The translations under genes were made by a program, and so were the position numbers. 11,292 nt of DNA from CAWBRT01 sp049519595. GTDB lineage: Bacteria; Acidobacteriota; Terriglobia; Terriglobales; Acidobacteriaceae. Below the pieces are notes generated by a model that saw nothing but the letters and a program-made list of their open reading frames with translations, was not told the DNA's origin and searched no databases. Of this stretch, positions 1 through 6,569 are shown piece by piece. The stretch covers positions 1 to 11,292 of the forward strand of contig JBEKQP010000146.1 in assembly GCA_049519595.1 (NCBI GenBank), given 5' to 3'. Within the stretch, counting starts at the first letter, position 1, and every line of letters begins with the position of its first letter.

Positions 1-1427
1 CAGACATGATTCCAGCCTGCGAAGACCTGGACAACGCCGGTTTTTGGTCGCTGGAGTGCTGGGGTGGAGCCACGTTCGATTCCTGCATTCGTTTCCTCAA
101 CGAAGATCCCTGGGAACGTCTCCGCACCTTCCGCAAGTTGCTGCCTAAAACCCGGCTTCAGATGCTGCTTCGCGGTCAGAACCTGTTGGGCTATCGCCAC
201 TATGAAGACGGCGTGATCGAACGTTTTGTCGATAAGGCCGCCGAGAACGGCATGGACGTGTTCCGCGTCTTCGACGCGCTCAACGACCTTCGCAACCTGC
301 GCACCACCATTCGGGCGGTCAAGAAGACGGGTAAGCACGCGCAAGGCACCATCTGTTACACCGTCAGCCCGGTGCACACGATCGAAGCCTTTGCCGAAAT
401 GGCGGAGCAGTTGGTCGAGATGGGCTGCGATTCGATCTGCATCAAGGACATGGCGGCGTTGCTGAAGCCGCAGCCCGCCTACGATCTGGTCAAAAGCATC
501 AAGAAACGCTGCGGCGAGCAGACTCTGGTGCATGTTCACGTCCATGCCACCACCGGCGTCACACTGGTCTCGCTAATGAAAGCGATCGAAGCCGGCGCTG
601 ATATCGTCGACACGGCCATCAGCTCGCTTTCGCTCGGTCCTGGGCACAACCCGACGGAGAGCTTCGTTGAGATGCTGGAGGGCACGCCCTACAACACCCG
701 GTTGGACATGGACCGGCTGCTCAAGGTGAAGCGCTACTTCGCCAAGATACGTCCACGCTACAGCGAGTTCCTGAGCGACATCAACGGCGTGGAAACCGAG
801 ATATTCAAGAGCCAGATTCCGGGCGGCATGATCTCCAACATGGAGAGCCAGCTCAAGCAGCAGGGGGCGGGTGATCGCCTGCAGGAAGTGCTCGAAGAGG
901 TGCCCAGGGTGCGGCGCGACGCCGGTTACCCACCGCTGGTCACGCCTTCCAGCCAAATCACCGGTTCGCAGTCCGTCCTAAACGTGCTGATGGGCAAATA
1001 CAAGGTGCTCACCGGAGAGTTCGCCGACCTCATGCTCGGCTACTACGGCAGCACCCTGGGCGAGAAGAACCCGGAGGTCCTTAAACTCGCCGAGGCGTAC
1101 GCCAAAAAGCCGCCAATCACCTCCCGCCCGGCGGATTTGCTGAAGCCGGAATGGGAGGCATTACGTGCGCAGGCCCTCGCCCTGGAAGGTTGCAACGGTA
1201 GCGATGAGGATGTGCTCACCTACGCGATGTTTCCCCAGGTGACGTCCAAGTTTTTTGCTGCCCGCCATCTGGGACCTAAGAATCTGGGCAAAGACCCGGC
1301 GAAGGCTGTACCCCCACCCGCGCCGGCGGCGGGCGCGGCGCCTGCAAGCAGCCTCGCTCACCCTCAGAACTACGTCGTGACGCTGAATGGGAAAGAGCAC
1401 AGGGTTACGGTCGCGCCGGCTAAATAG
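1..1427 (+). CDS. Transcarboxylase 5S-type subunit / pyruvate carboxylase subunit B family (5' partial)
   Basis: Carboxyltransferase subunit that moves CO2 between biotin on the carrier protein and pyruvate/oxaloacetate. The frame is open to the left edge, so the start is upstream; the ATG at 6 is internal. Family members begin with a DTTLRD-type segment carrying a metal-binding Asp, and about 25-30 residues including it are missing here. Numbering from the Met at 6, visible marks are WGGATFDSCIRFLNEDPWER (TIM barrel), CIKDM with the expected carbamylated Lys at 147, HVHVHATTG with metal-binding His 178 and 180, and SLSLGPGHNPTE. The conserved C-terminal carboxyltransferase region follows to about residue 430, then a Pro/Ala linker and a short tail (residues about 455-473) that looks like the first strand of a biotinyl domain, with no biotin domain after it. 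The 12S subunit starts 65 bp downstream. Oxaloacetate decarboxylase alpha and PycB belong to the same family; the neighbours favour transcarboxylase. Confidence 0.9.
   Translation, partial: DMIPACEDLDNAGFWSLECWGGATFDSCIRFLNEDPWERLRTFRKLLPKTRLQMLLRGQNLLGYRHYEDGVIERFVDKAAENGMDVFRVFDALNDLRNLRTTIRAVKKTGKHAQGTICYTVSPVHTIEAFAEMAEQLVEMGCDSICIKDMAALLKPQPAYDLVKSIKKRCGEQTLVHVHVHATTGVTLVSLMKAIEAGADIVDTAISSLSLGPGHNPTESFVEMLEGTPYNTRLDMDRLLKVKRYFAKIRPRYSEFLSDINGVETEIFKSQIPGGMISNMESQLKQQGAGDRLQEVLEEVPRVRRDAGYPPLVTPSSQITGSQSVLNVLMGKYKVLTGEFADLMLGYYGSTLGEKNPEVLKLAEAYAKKPPITSRPADLLKPEWEALRAQALALEGCNGSDEDVLTYAMFPQVTSKFFAARHLGPKNLGKDPAKAVPPPAPAAGAAPASSLAHPQNYVVTLNGKEHRVTVAPAK
1309..1424 (+). other. Pro/Ala linker and orphan biotin-domain-like tail of the 5S subunit
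   Basis: The last part of the 5S gene encodes a Pro/Ala-rich linker (about 1309-1367) followed by YVVTLNGKEHRVTVAPAK and a stop. The V-T-[VL]-N-G-K-x-[YH]-x-V-x-V pattern is the strand that leads into the biotinyl region in oxaloacetate decarboxylase alpha and in 1.3S-type carriers. The separate carrier gene in this window opens the same way (LQIAIDGKKYEVDVE). No EAMKM biotinylation motif follows. I infer a remnant or a docking strand. Confidence 0.5.
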
Positions 1428-1481
1428 GCAGGTTTGTTTTCGTCTTCACAATAGAACAACTAAGGATTGGCCGAATCGATC

Positions 1482-1485
1482 GGAG
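1482..1485 (+). promoter_or_regulatory. Ribosome binding site for the 12S carboxyltransferase
   Basis: GGAG lies 7 nt before the ATG at 1493 and supports that start. It partly overlaps a short CCGA/TCGG hairpin (1471-1483), which is probably incidental. Confidence 0.6.
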
Positions 1486-1492
1486 AAAAACC

Positions 1493-3082
1493 ATGGCCAC
1501 GCAAAGCACTGAGGCGGCACCAAAGACATCGGCAAAAAAAACAATGGACGAGCGGGTTACCGAGTTGCGAACCCGGCGTGAGCAGGCACAGCTCGGCGGC
1601 GGCAAGACCCGCATCGAAAAGCAACACAAGGGCGGTAAACTCAGCGCCCGTGAGCGCATCGAGCGGCTCGTCGATCCCGACAGCTTCCAGGAGATCGCCC
1701 TGTTCGCCGAGCATCGCGCCACCCTGTTCGGAATGGCGGGGAAGGAAATGCCCGCCGATGGCGTAGTAACCGGCTGTGCCACCGTCGACCGCCGGCTGAT
1801 CCATTTGGCCAGTCAGGATTTTACCGTCGCTGGCGGCGCCGCCGGTGAGGTCCATTGCGACAAGATTGCCGACATGATGGAGATGTCGCTGAAGACCGGC
1901 AGCCCTTTCGTCTTCATCAATGACTCGGGTGGCGCGCGCGTGCAGGAAGGCATCGATAGTCTCTCCGGTTACGGACGCGTTTTTTATCGCAACGTAATGC
2001 TGTCAGGCACGGTGCCGCAGATCTCGGTCATCTGTGGTCCCTGCGCTGGCGGCGCGGCCTACAGCCCGGCGCTGACGGATTTCATCATCCAGACACGCAA
2101 CGCGCAGATGTTTATCACTGGACCGCAAGTCATTAAGCAGGTGACTGGCGAGGTGGTCACAGCCGAGGAACTGGGCGGCCCGCAGACGCAGATGAACACT
2201 TCGGGCGTGGTGCATCTGGTGGCCGCGAATGACGAAGAGGCCCTCTACCTTTGCCGCAGGCTGCTCAGTTTTTTGCCTTCCAACAATCTGGAGGATCCGC
2301 CCTACCTTCCGTTTGACATGCCGTTAGCGGACGATCCGGAGCTAGGCAACCTGTTGCCGCCGGAAAGCAAGGTCGGCTACGATATGCGCGGCATCATTAC
2401 TCGCGTGCTGGATCACCAGGATTTTCTGGAGATTCAGCCAGGCTTCGCGCCCAACATTGTGGTGGGGTTCGGACGGATTCAGGGTCGCTCGGTGGGGGTT
2501 GTAGGAAACCAGCCCTCGGTGCTGGCAGGGGCGCTCGACATCAACGCCTCTGACAAGGCAGCGCGGTTCATCCGTTTCTGCAACGCCTTCAATGTCCCGC
2601 TGGTGACCTTCGTTGACGTTCCCGGTTTTCTGCCCGGTGTGCAGCAGGAGTACGGCGGAATCATTCGTCACGGAGCCAAGATGCTGTTTGCCTACTCGGC
2701 GACGACCGTACCCAAAGTCACCGTCATCGTACGCAAGGCTTATGGCGGTTCCTACCTGGCAATGTGCGGCAAGGATCTCGGGGCCGACCGCGTGCTGGCG
2801 TGGCCTACGGCCGAAATCGCCGTTATGGGCGCCGAGGGCGCGGCTGAGATCGTTTTTCGCCGCGAAATCGACGCCGCCAAGGACAAAGGGGCCCGGCGTA
2901 AGGAGCTTATCGCACTCTATCGCAACACCTTTGCCACCCCGTTTGTAGCCGCTGGACGCCGGCTGGTGGACGACATTATCGAACCGTCGCAAACCCGACG
3001 TATGGTGGCGCGCGCGCTGGAATCGCTGCACCACAAACGCGAGTTGCGTCCGCCCAAGAAGCATGGATTGATTCCGCTTTAA
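1493..3082 (+). CDS. mmdA: Acyl-CoA carboxyltransferase, 12S transcarboxylase / methylmalonyl-CoA decarboxylase alpha type
   Basis: Cytoplasmic carboxyltransferase that moves CO2 between (S)-methylmalonyl-CoA/propionyl-CoA and carrier-bound biotin. Its 529 residues match the usual family length of about 510-530. It has the two crotonase-like halves. The N-terminal half shows DSGGARVQEGIDSLSGYG and GPCAGGAAYSPALTDF (oxyanion-type glycines near residues 186-188). The C-terminal half shows NQPSVLAGALDINASDKAA, DVPGFLPGVQQEYGGIIRHG, AYGGSYLAMC (near residue 418) and WPTAEIAVMGAEGAAEIVFR. The end, RPPKKHG-x-IP, is the family C-terminus. Overall resemblance is closest to the Propionibacterium 12S transcarboxylase subunit, MmdA and PccB, which cannot be separated by motif alone. 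No biotin carboxylase gene is seen, while a 5S partner lies upstream, so transcarboxylase is the best reading. The symbol reflects family resemblance only. The start has a GGAG 7 nt upstream. Confidence 0.93.
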   Translation: MATQSTEAAPKTSAKKTMDERVTELRTRREQAQLGGGKTRIEKQHKGGKLSARERIERLVDPDSFQEIALFAEHRATLFGMAGKEMPADGVVTGCATVDRRLIHLASQDFTVAGGAAGEVHCDKIADMMEMSLKTGSPFVFINDSGGARVQEGIDSLSGYGRVFYRNVMLSGTVPQISVICGPCAGGAAYSPALTDFIIQTRNAQMFITGPQVIKQVTGEVVTAEELGGPQTQMNTSGVVHLVAANDEEALYLCRRLLSFLPSNNLEDPPYLPFDMPLADDPELGNLLPPESKVGYDMRGIITRVLDHQDFLEIQPGFAPNIVVGFGRIQGRSVGVVGNQPSVLAGALDINASDKAARFIRFCNAFNVPLVTFVDVPGFLPGVQQEYGGIIRHGAKMLFAYSATTVPKVTVIVRKAYGGSYLAMCGKDLGADRVLAWPTAEIAVMGAEGAAEIVFRREIDAAKDKGARRKELIALYRNTFATPFVAAGRRLVDDIIEPSQTRRMVARALESLHHKRELRPPKKHGLIPL

Positions 3083-3089
3083 GGCGAAT

Positions 3090-3094
3090 GGAGG
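3090..3094 (+). promoter_or_regulatory. Ribosome binding site deciding the start of the small subunit gene
   Basis: GGAGG sits 5 nt before the ATG at 3100. The other in-frame ATG at 3088 has only a weak AAGG just upstream, and this GGAGG begins inside that codon. The 3100 start is therefore preferred. Confidence 0.6.
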
Positions 3095-3099
3095 ATTGG

Positions 3100-3468
3100 A
3101 TGGAAGAACAAGATCCAAAAACCGGCAAATCTCCCTTGCAGCTTCTCTTACAGGAAGTCGGCGAGCTGAGGCGCGAAATCCGTGAGCAGGGAAAGCGTCT
3201 GACCGAGCTTGAGATGGCGCTTTCGAGAACGGCGGGGAAAGCGACGAACATGGCGACCGCCGGGCCTGCCGTCGCGCCGCTCGCGGCTGCGGCAGGCGAC
3301 GAGATCACGCCGGAGAGGATGGCCGTTATCGCTGCCGTCGTCACCGCGTTCCTGGGTAGGAATGTGAGAATCCACCAGGCACGCCTGGTTAATCCCGAAG
3401 TGGTGAGTTCCTGGGCGCAGCAGGGACGCGTTTTCGTGCAGGCTTCCCATGCCCTTGTGCGGCACTGA
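3100..3468 (+). CDS. Small coiled-coil protein with MmdD/MmdE-like C-terminus, probable accessory carboxyltransferase subunit
   Basis: A 122-residue soluble protein with no signal peptide or membrane segment. Residues about 13-43 form a predicted coiled coil: L16, V20, L23, I27, Q30, L34, L37 and L41 fall in strict 4-3 spacing. An Ala/Pro/Gly-rich linker (about 45-66) follows, then a compact module starting EITPERMAVIAAVVTAFLG and ending SSWAQQGRVFVQASHAL. The pattern 'ITPE..AVIAA' ... 'W...GR' resembles the C-terminal part of the delta subunit, and the short epsilon subunit, of Na+-dependent methylmalonyl-CoA decarboxylase, where it helps hold the complex together. Here the membrane anchor is replaced by a coiled coil. 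It starts 17 bp after the 12S gene and ends 45 bp before the carrier gene, so a structural role in the same complex is inferred. The in-frame ATG at 3088 would add four residues. Confidence 0.8.
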   Translation: MEEQDPKTGKSPLQLLLQEVGELRREIREQGKRLTELEMALSRTAGKATNMATAGPAVAPLAAAAGDEITPERMAVIAAVVTAFLGRNVRIHQARLVNPEVVSSWAQQGRVFVQASHALVRH

Positions 3469-3499
3469 TCATACGGATGAGCGGTTGGTTGGGTTTGAA

Positions 3500-3505
3500 A
3501 AGGAG
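3500..3505 (+). promoter_or_regulatory. Ribosome binding site for the TTG-initiated carrier gene
   Basis: AAGGAG lies 8 nt before TTG at 3514. The next in-frame ATG (3592) is internal and would cut off the conserved first strand, so TTG is the likely start. Confidence 0.7.
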
Positions 3506-3513
3506 CGCTCTAC

Positions 3514-3915
3514 TTGAAGCTACAGATCGCGATTGATGGCAAAAAATATGAAGTTGACGTTGAGATAGCCGAGGACGATGCTCAACCCCGGATGTACCCG
3601 GCGTATGTGCCGCCACAGTCCTCGACTGCTAACGGTGCGCCGGCTGCTCCGGCTGCCGGCCCGAGGCCGTTACCGACGGGGACGGAAGCGGTTGCCGATG
3701 AGTCAAAGGTATGCCGTAGCCCCATTGCTGGCGTTGTCATCCGCTGTAACGCTCAGACTGGACAGCAAATTCAGCCCAACGATCTGCTGCTGGTGGTGGA
3801 AGCCATGAAGATGGAAACCAATGTCACCGCACCGCTCGCAGGCACAGTCAAGAACATCAGGGTGCAGCCTGGCGACGCCGTTCAGATCGGACAGGTTGTG
3901 GTCGAGTTCGAATAG
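3514..3915 (+). CDS. Biotin carboxyl carrier protein (1.3S transcarboxylase type)
   Basis: Carries the carboxyl group on biotin between the 12S and 5S active sites. It has 133 residues, close to the 123 of the Propionibacterium 1.3S subunit. Residues 1-17 (MKLQIAIDGKKYEVDVE) form the conserved N-terminal strand that binds the other subunits in 1.3S-type carriers. Residues about 30-60 are a Pro/Ala/Gly-rich flexible linker. Residues 66-133 are the biotinyl/lipoyl fold, with EAMKM at 96-100 and the biotinylated Lys at 99. The fold closes with PLAGTVKNIRVQPGDAV and GQVVVEFE. Translation starts at TTG, which may lower output relative to its neighbours. An AccB for fatty acid synthesis is the alternative, but the N-terminus and neighbours argue against it. 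Confidence 0.93.
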   Translation: MKLQIAIDGKKYEVDVEIAEDDAQPRMYPAYVPPQSSTANGAPAAPAAGPRPLPTGTEAVADESKVCRSPIAGVVIRCNAQTGQQIQPNDLLLVVEAMKMETNVTAPLAGTVKNIRVQPGDAVQIGQVVVEFE

Positions 3916-3922
3916 CAAAACA

Positions 3923-3969
3923 GGGTGGGGCTCGGGTGTTGATTATTTCGCAGCCGGCAAGCTCCACCC
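3923..3969 (+). other. Long-arm inverted repeat (RNA hairpin) after the carrier gene
   Basis: GGGTGGGGCT (3923-3932) can pair with AGCTCCACCC (3960-3969) over 10 bp with one G-U pair, enclosing a 27-nt loop. It lies 8 bp after the carrier stop codon, inside the 142-bp gap before the epimerase gene. No T-tract follows, so it is not a classic intrinsic terminator. It could be a processing or stability element, or part of a factor-dependent terminator. Confidence 0.4.
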
Positions 3970-4044
3970 CGTATTCAGAGGTAGAATTCCAAGCTGACGG
4001 AACTGCAGCGTTGCTCCCGCCAAAAGGGGTGGTATTCAACAATA

Positions 4045-4049
4045 GAGGA
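4045..4049 (+). promoter_or_regulatory. Ribosome binding site deciding the epimerase start
   Basis: GAGGA lies 8 nt before the ATG at 4058 but only 2 nt before the in-frame ATG at 4052. The second ATG is therefore the more likely start. Confidence 0.55.
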
Positions 4050-4057
4050 AAATGGTT

Positions 4058-4552
4058 ATGAGTCATGCTCACCCAGTGAGTGCCTTTAACCAGGAACTGC
4101 TGAAGGTTCCCGGATTCCTTTTTTTTGATCACATTGCCGTTGCGGTTCGTTCGGGCGAGTTGGACAAACAGGTTGAGGCATATCAACTGCTCGGATTCCG
4201 CGAAGTTCACCGCGAAGAAGTGCTCGGCGGTGACCAGGTGCGCGAGGCATTGCTGCAAGTTGGCGATGGCCCGAACATGATTCAGGTCATCGAACCGCTT
4301 AACGAGACCTCTCCGGTGCAGAAGTTCATCGACAAGAATGGCGGGCGCGGCGGCTTGACCCACCTCGCTTTCCGTGTGCGCAACGCCAAAGCGGCGTACG
4401 ATTATATGAAAGGGGCGGGGTTCAACCTTATCGACAAGGCTCCGCGCCCGGGCTCACGTGGAACCACGGTGTTTTTCCTGCATCCAAAGTCGCGTAACGA
4501 AAACCCCTTCGGGTTCCTGATTGAGGTGGTTGAAGACCCCAGCCAGCACTGA
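4058..4552 (+). CDS. mce: Methylmalonyl-CoA epimerase
   Basis: Interconverts (R)- and (S)-methylmalonyl-CoA, linking the mutase (R form) to the carboxyltransferase (S form). It is a 164-residue protein of the vicinal oxygen chelate superfamily with two beta-alpha-beta-beta-beta modules. The four metal ligands of the family can be placed: His25 (FFDHIAVAV), Gln76 (MIQVIEP), His102 (GLTHLAFRV) and Glu156 (FLIEVVE). The Gln-to-His distance of 26 equals that of the Propionibacterium enzyme. FLHPKS near residue 141 is also typical. About 20 residues precede the usual start of the fold, so the N-terminus is longer than in most family members. mutA begins 27 bp downstream. The in-frame ATG at 4052 would add two residues. 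Confidence 0.92.
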   Translation: MSHAHPVSAFNQELLKVPGFLFFDHIAVAVRSGELDKQVEAYQLLGFREVHREEVLGGDQVREALLQVGDGPNMIQVIEPLNETSPVQKFIDKNGGRGGLTHLAFRVRNAKAAYDYMKGAGFNLIDKAPRPGSRGTTVFFLHPKSRNENPFGFLIEVVEDPSQH

Positions 4553-4579
4553 GCGCAGTGAGGGAATTGAGCATCGGCT

Positions 4580-6565
4580 ATGCCACAAGACAACAGCTTA
4601 AAGCTGAAAGAAGACTTTCCTCCGATAACTACCGCGGAGTGGAACGAGGTCGTCGGCAAAGACCTCAAAGGCGACGGGCCTTCTAAGTTGCTCTGGAAGA
4701 CCGAGGAAGGGATTACCGTAAAACCCTTCTATCGCTCGGAAGACCTGAAGGAGCTGCAGCGTCAACTCGACAGTGCTCCGGGTGAATATCCGTTCGTACG
4801 CGGCACGCGCGCGACCAATGACTGGTCCATCCGGCAAACCATCGACTTAGCGGACCCAGTGCAGGCCAACACGGCCGCTCGCCAGGCGCTTGCCGCCGGA
4901 GCGGGCTCGATCGCCTTTGAAATTCTGCCGGAAGGCGCCCGCCTGCGCGGCGTCGCCGTGCAGAACGCCGAAGACATGCGGCGGCTGATCAAAGGTCTCC
5001 ATGGCTCTCCGCTCTCATTTCGTGCACACCAGGCGGCGAGTGCAATCCTCATGCTCTATCTTGCCGCGCTCAAAGAGTCGGCCCGTGTTGCCGGCTCCGT
5101 CGATTTCGATCCGCTTGGCGACCTGGCGCTGGAAGGAACAAGCGCGCGCACTCCGCAAGGGATCTTCGACGACACCGCCGAGATCCTGAAATTTGCCGGT
5201 CGCAAGGCGCCTCTGCTGCGAACCCTCGCGGTTCGCGCCGGACAGTTTACAGAGGCGGGCGGCACCGTCGTGCAGGAACTTGCCTTCGGGCTCGCCACGG
5301 GTGTGGAGTATCTTTCCGAACTCACGCAACGCGGGCTCGACGTCGATGAAATCTGCTCGAAAATCTTCTTTGTGTTTGCTGCCGGTTCCAACTATTTCTT
5401 CCAGATAGCAAAGCTGCGCGCCTTCCGCATGATGTGGGCCGAGGCAGTTGCGCAGTTTAAGCCGAAGCAGGCAGACTCGTCCAAGGCCGTTGTGGAAAGT
5501 GTCACCGCGCGCTGGGGAATCACGGCTTACGCCGCGCACAATAATTTGCTGCGTGGCGCCACCGAAGCCATGTCGGCCGCTATCGGCGGTTGCGACAGCA
5601 TCGAAGTGACGCCATTCGACGCCGCCTGCAAGCCCTCCGACGATTTCTCCCGCCGCCTGGCGCGTAACACCCAAATCATTCTCAAGCAGGAAGCCTATCT
5701 GGATCGGGTGGCCGATCCCGGCGGTGGTTCTTATTATGTGGAGGCACTCACCGATTCGCTGGCACGTGAGGCATGGAAACTCTTCCAGCAAGTGGAAGCC
5801 AAGGGCGGGATGCTCAAGGCCATGCAGGCCGGTTTCGTCCAACAGGAAATTGCCAACTCCCGCCGGCAGAAGGATGAAGCCATCGCTGCGCGCCGCCGCA
5901 GCCTGCTGGGAACCAATCAGTACCCGGATCCGAACGAGCAAGTGCTCGAAGTGCTTGATCGAAACGGAAATGTCACCGCATTGCGCGCGTCGGGAGCCAA
6001 GCCGGCTTCGTCGCCTGTCGAGTTGGCGCGCCAGTTCGCCGATGGCCTGATGCTGGGCGATTGCCTGGCCCCCGGTGCCGCGGTGTTTACGGTCGAAAAG
6101 CTTACGCCCTACCGTGGGGCTGAACCCTTCGAAGCGCTGCGTCTGCGCACGGAGCAGCATGCCGCCAAGACCGGCCACTGTCCGCGTGTGCTTCTGCTGG
6201 AGTATGGCGACCTGAAGATGCGCAAAGCCCGCGCAGCCTTCAGCATGAACTTCTTTGCCGCGGCTGGTTTCCAGATCGTCACGGCCTCCGCCGAAGCCGA
6301 TCCCGCCGCCGCCGCCGAAGTCATCGCGGAGCGAAAACCGGACTTGGTCGTGCTTTGCAGCGCGGATCAGCAATACCCGACCATGGCACGGCCGCTGATC
6401 GAAAGACTACGGCAATCGAAAGTGGTCCCGGTGATCGTTGCCGGTTACCCCAAAGCTGACATCGAACAACTTCAGCGGGATGGGGTCGCCGATTTCATCC
6501 ACGTTCGCAGCAACGCGCTGCAGGTATTGACGCACTGGCAGCAGCAGTTGCAGGTGGGAGATTAA
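4580..6565 (+). CDS. mutA: Methylmalonyl-CoA mutase small (beta) subunit
   Basis: Non-catalytic partner of MutB in the heterodimeric B12-dependent mutase that interconverts succinyl-CoA and (R)-methylmalonyl-CoA. It has 661 residues, a normal size. The N-terminus (EWNEVVGKDLKG, GITVKPFYRSEDL) and the barrel region (RGTRATNDWSIRQTID, FEILPEGARLRGV, RLARNTQIILKQEAYLDRVADPGGGSYYVE) match the family. The C-terminal flavodoxin-like domain (about 530-655) lacks the cobalamin-binding DxHxxG. The equivalent stretch is EYGDLKMRKARAAF from residue 541, with Arg548 where the cobalt-ligating His would be. This loss is usual for the small subunit. The ATG at 4580 is the first possible start after an in-frame TGA at 4568; no strong ribosome site precedes it, so coupling to the epimerase gene is possible. 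mutB follows after 4 bp. Confidence 0.95.
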   Translation: MPQDNSLKLKEDFPPITTAEWNEVVGKDLKGDGPSKLLWKTEEGITVKPFYRSEDLKELQRQLDSAPGEYPFVRGTRATNDWSIRQTIDLADPVQANTAARQALAAGAGSIAFEILPEGARLRGVAVQNAEDMRRLIKGLHGSPLSFRAHQAASAILMLYLAALKESARVAGSVDFDPLGDLALEGTSARTPQGIFDDTAEILKFAGRKAPLLRTLAVRAGQFTEAGGTVVQELAFGLATGVEYLSELTQRGLDVDEICSKIFFVFAAGSNYFFQIAKLRAFRMMWAEAVAQFKPKQADSSKAVVESVTARWGITAYAAHNNLLRGATEAMSAAIGGCDSIEVTPFDAACKPSDDFSRRLARNTQIILKQEAYLDRVADPGGGSYYVEALTDSLAREAWKLFQQVEAKGGMLKAMQAGFVQQEIANSRRQKDEAIAARRRSLLGTNQYPDPNEQVLEVLDRNGNVTALRASGAKPASSPVELARQFADGLMLGDCLAPGAAVFTVEKLTPYRGAEPFEALRLRTEQHAAKTGHCPRVLLLEYGDLKMRKARAAFSMNFFAAAGFQIVTASAEADPAAAAEVIAERKPDLVVLCSADQQYPTMARPLIERLRQSKVVPVIVAGYPKADIEQLQRDGVADFIHVRSNALQVLTHWQQQLQVGD

Positions 6566-6569
6566 CAAC

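Noticed and set aside
3088..3099. Upstream ATG (3088) for the small coiled-coil protein
   Set aside because: It has only a weak AAGG nearby, whereas the ATG at 3100 has GGAGG 5 nt upstream. The four extra residues add nothing conserved.
2342..3118. 258-codon antisense open frame opposite the 12S gene
   Set aside because: Overlaps the most conserved part of the carboxyltransferase on the other strand and has no recognisable content.
3916..4057. Cobalamin riboswitch upstream of the epimerase/mutase genes
   Set aside because: The gap is too short for the full element, and no B12-box-like conserved segment was seen. Only a simple hairpin is present.
6200..6250. Loss of the DxHxxG cobalamin motif in MutA as a defect
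   Set aside because: The small subunit of heterodimeric methylmalonyl-CoA mutase normally lacks this motif; MutB here retains it, so this is expected.
5015..6373. 452-codon antisense open frame opposite mutA
   Set aside because: It lies entirely opposite a clear mutA gene. Its product has no recognisable domain and is Arg/His/Gly-rich, as expected of the complement of GC-rich coding DNA.
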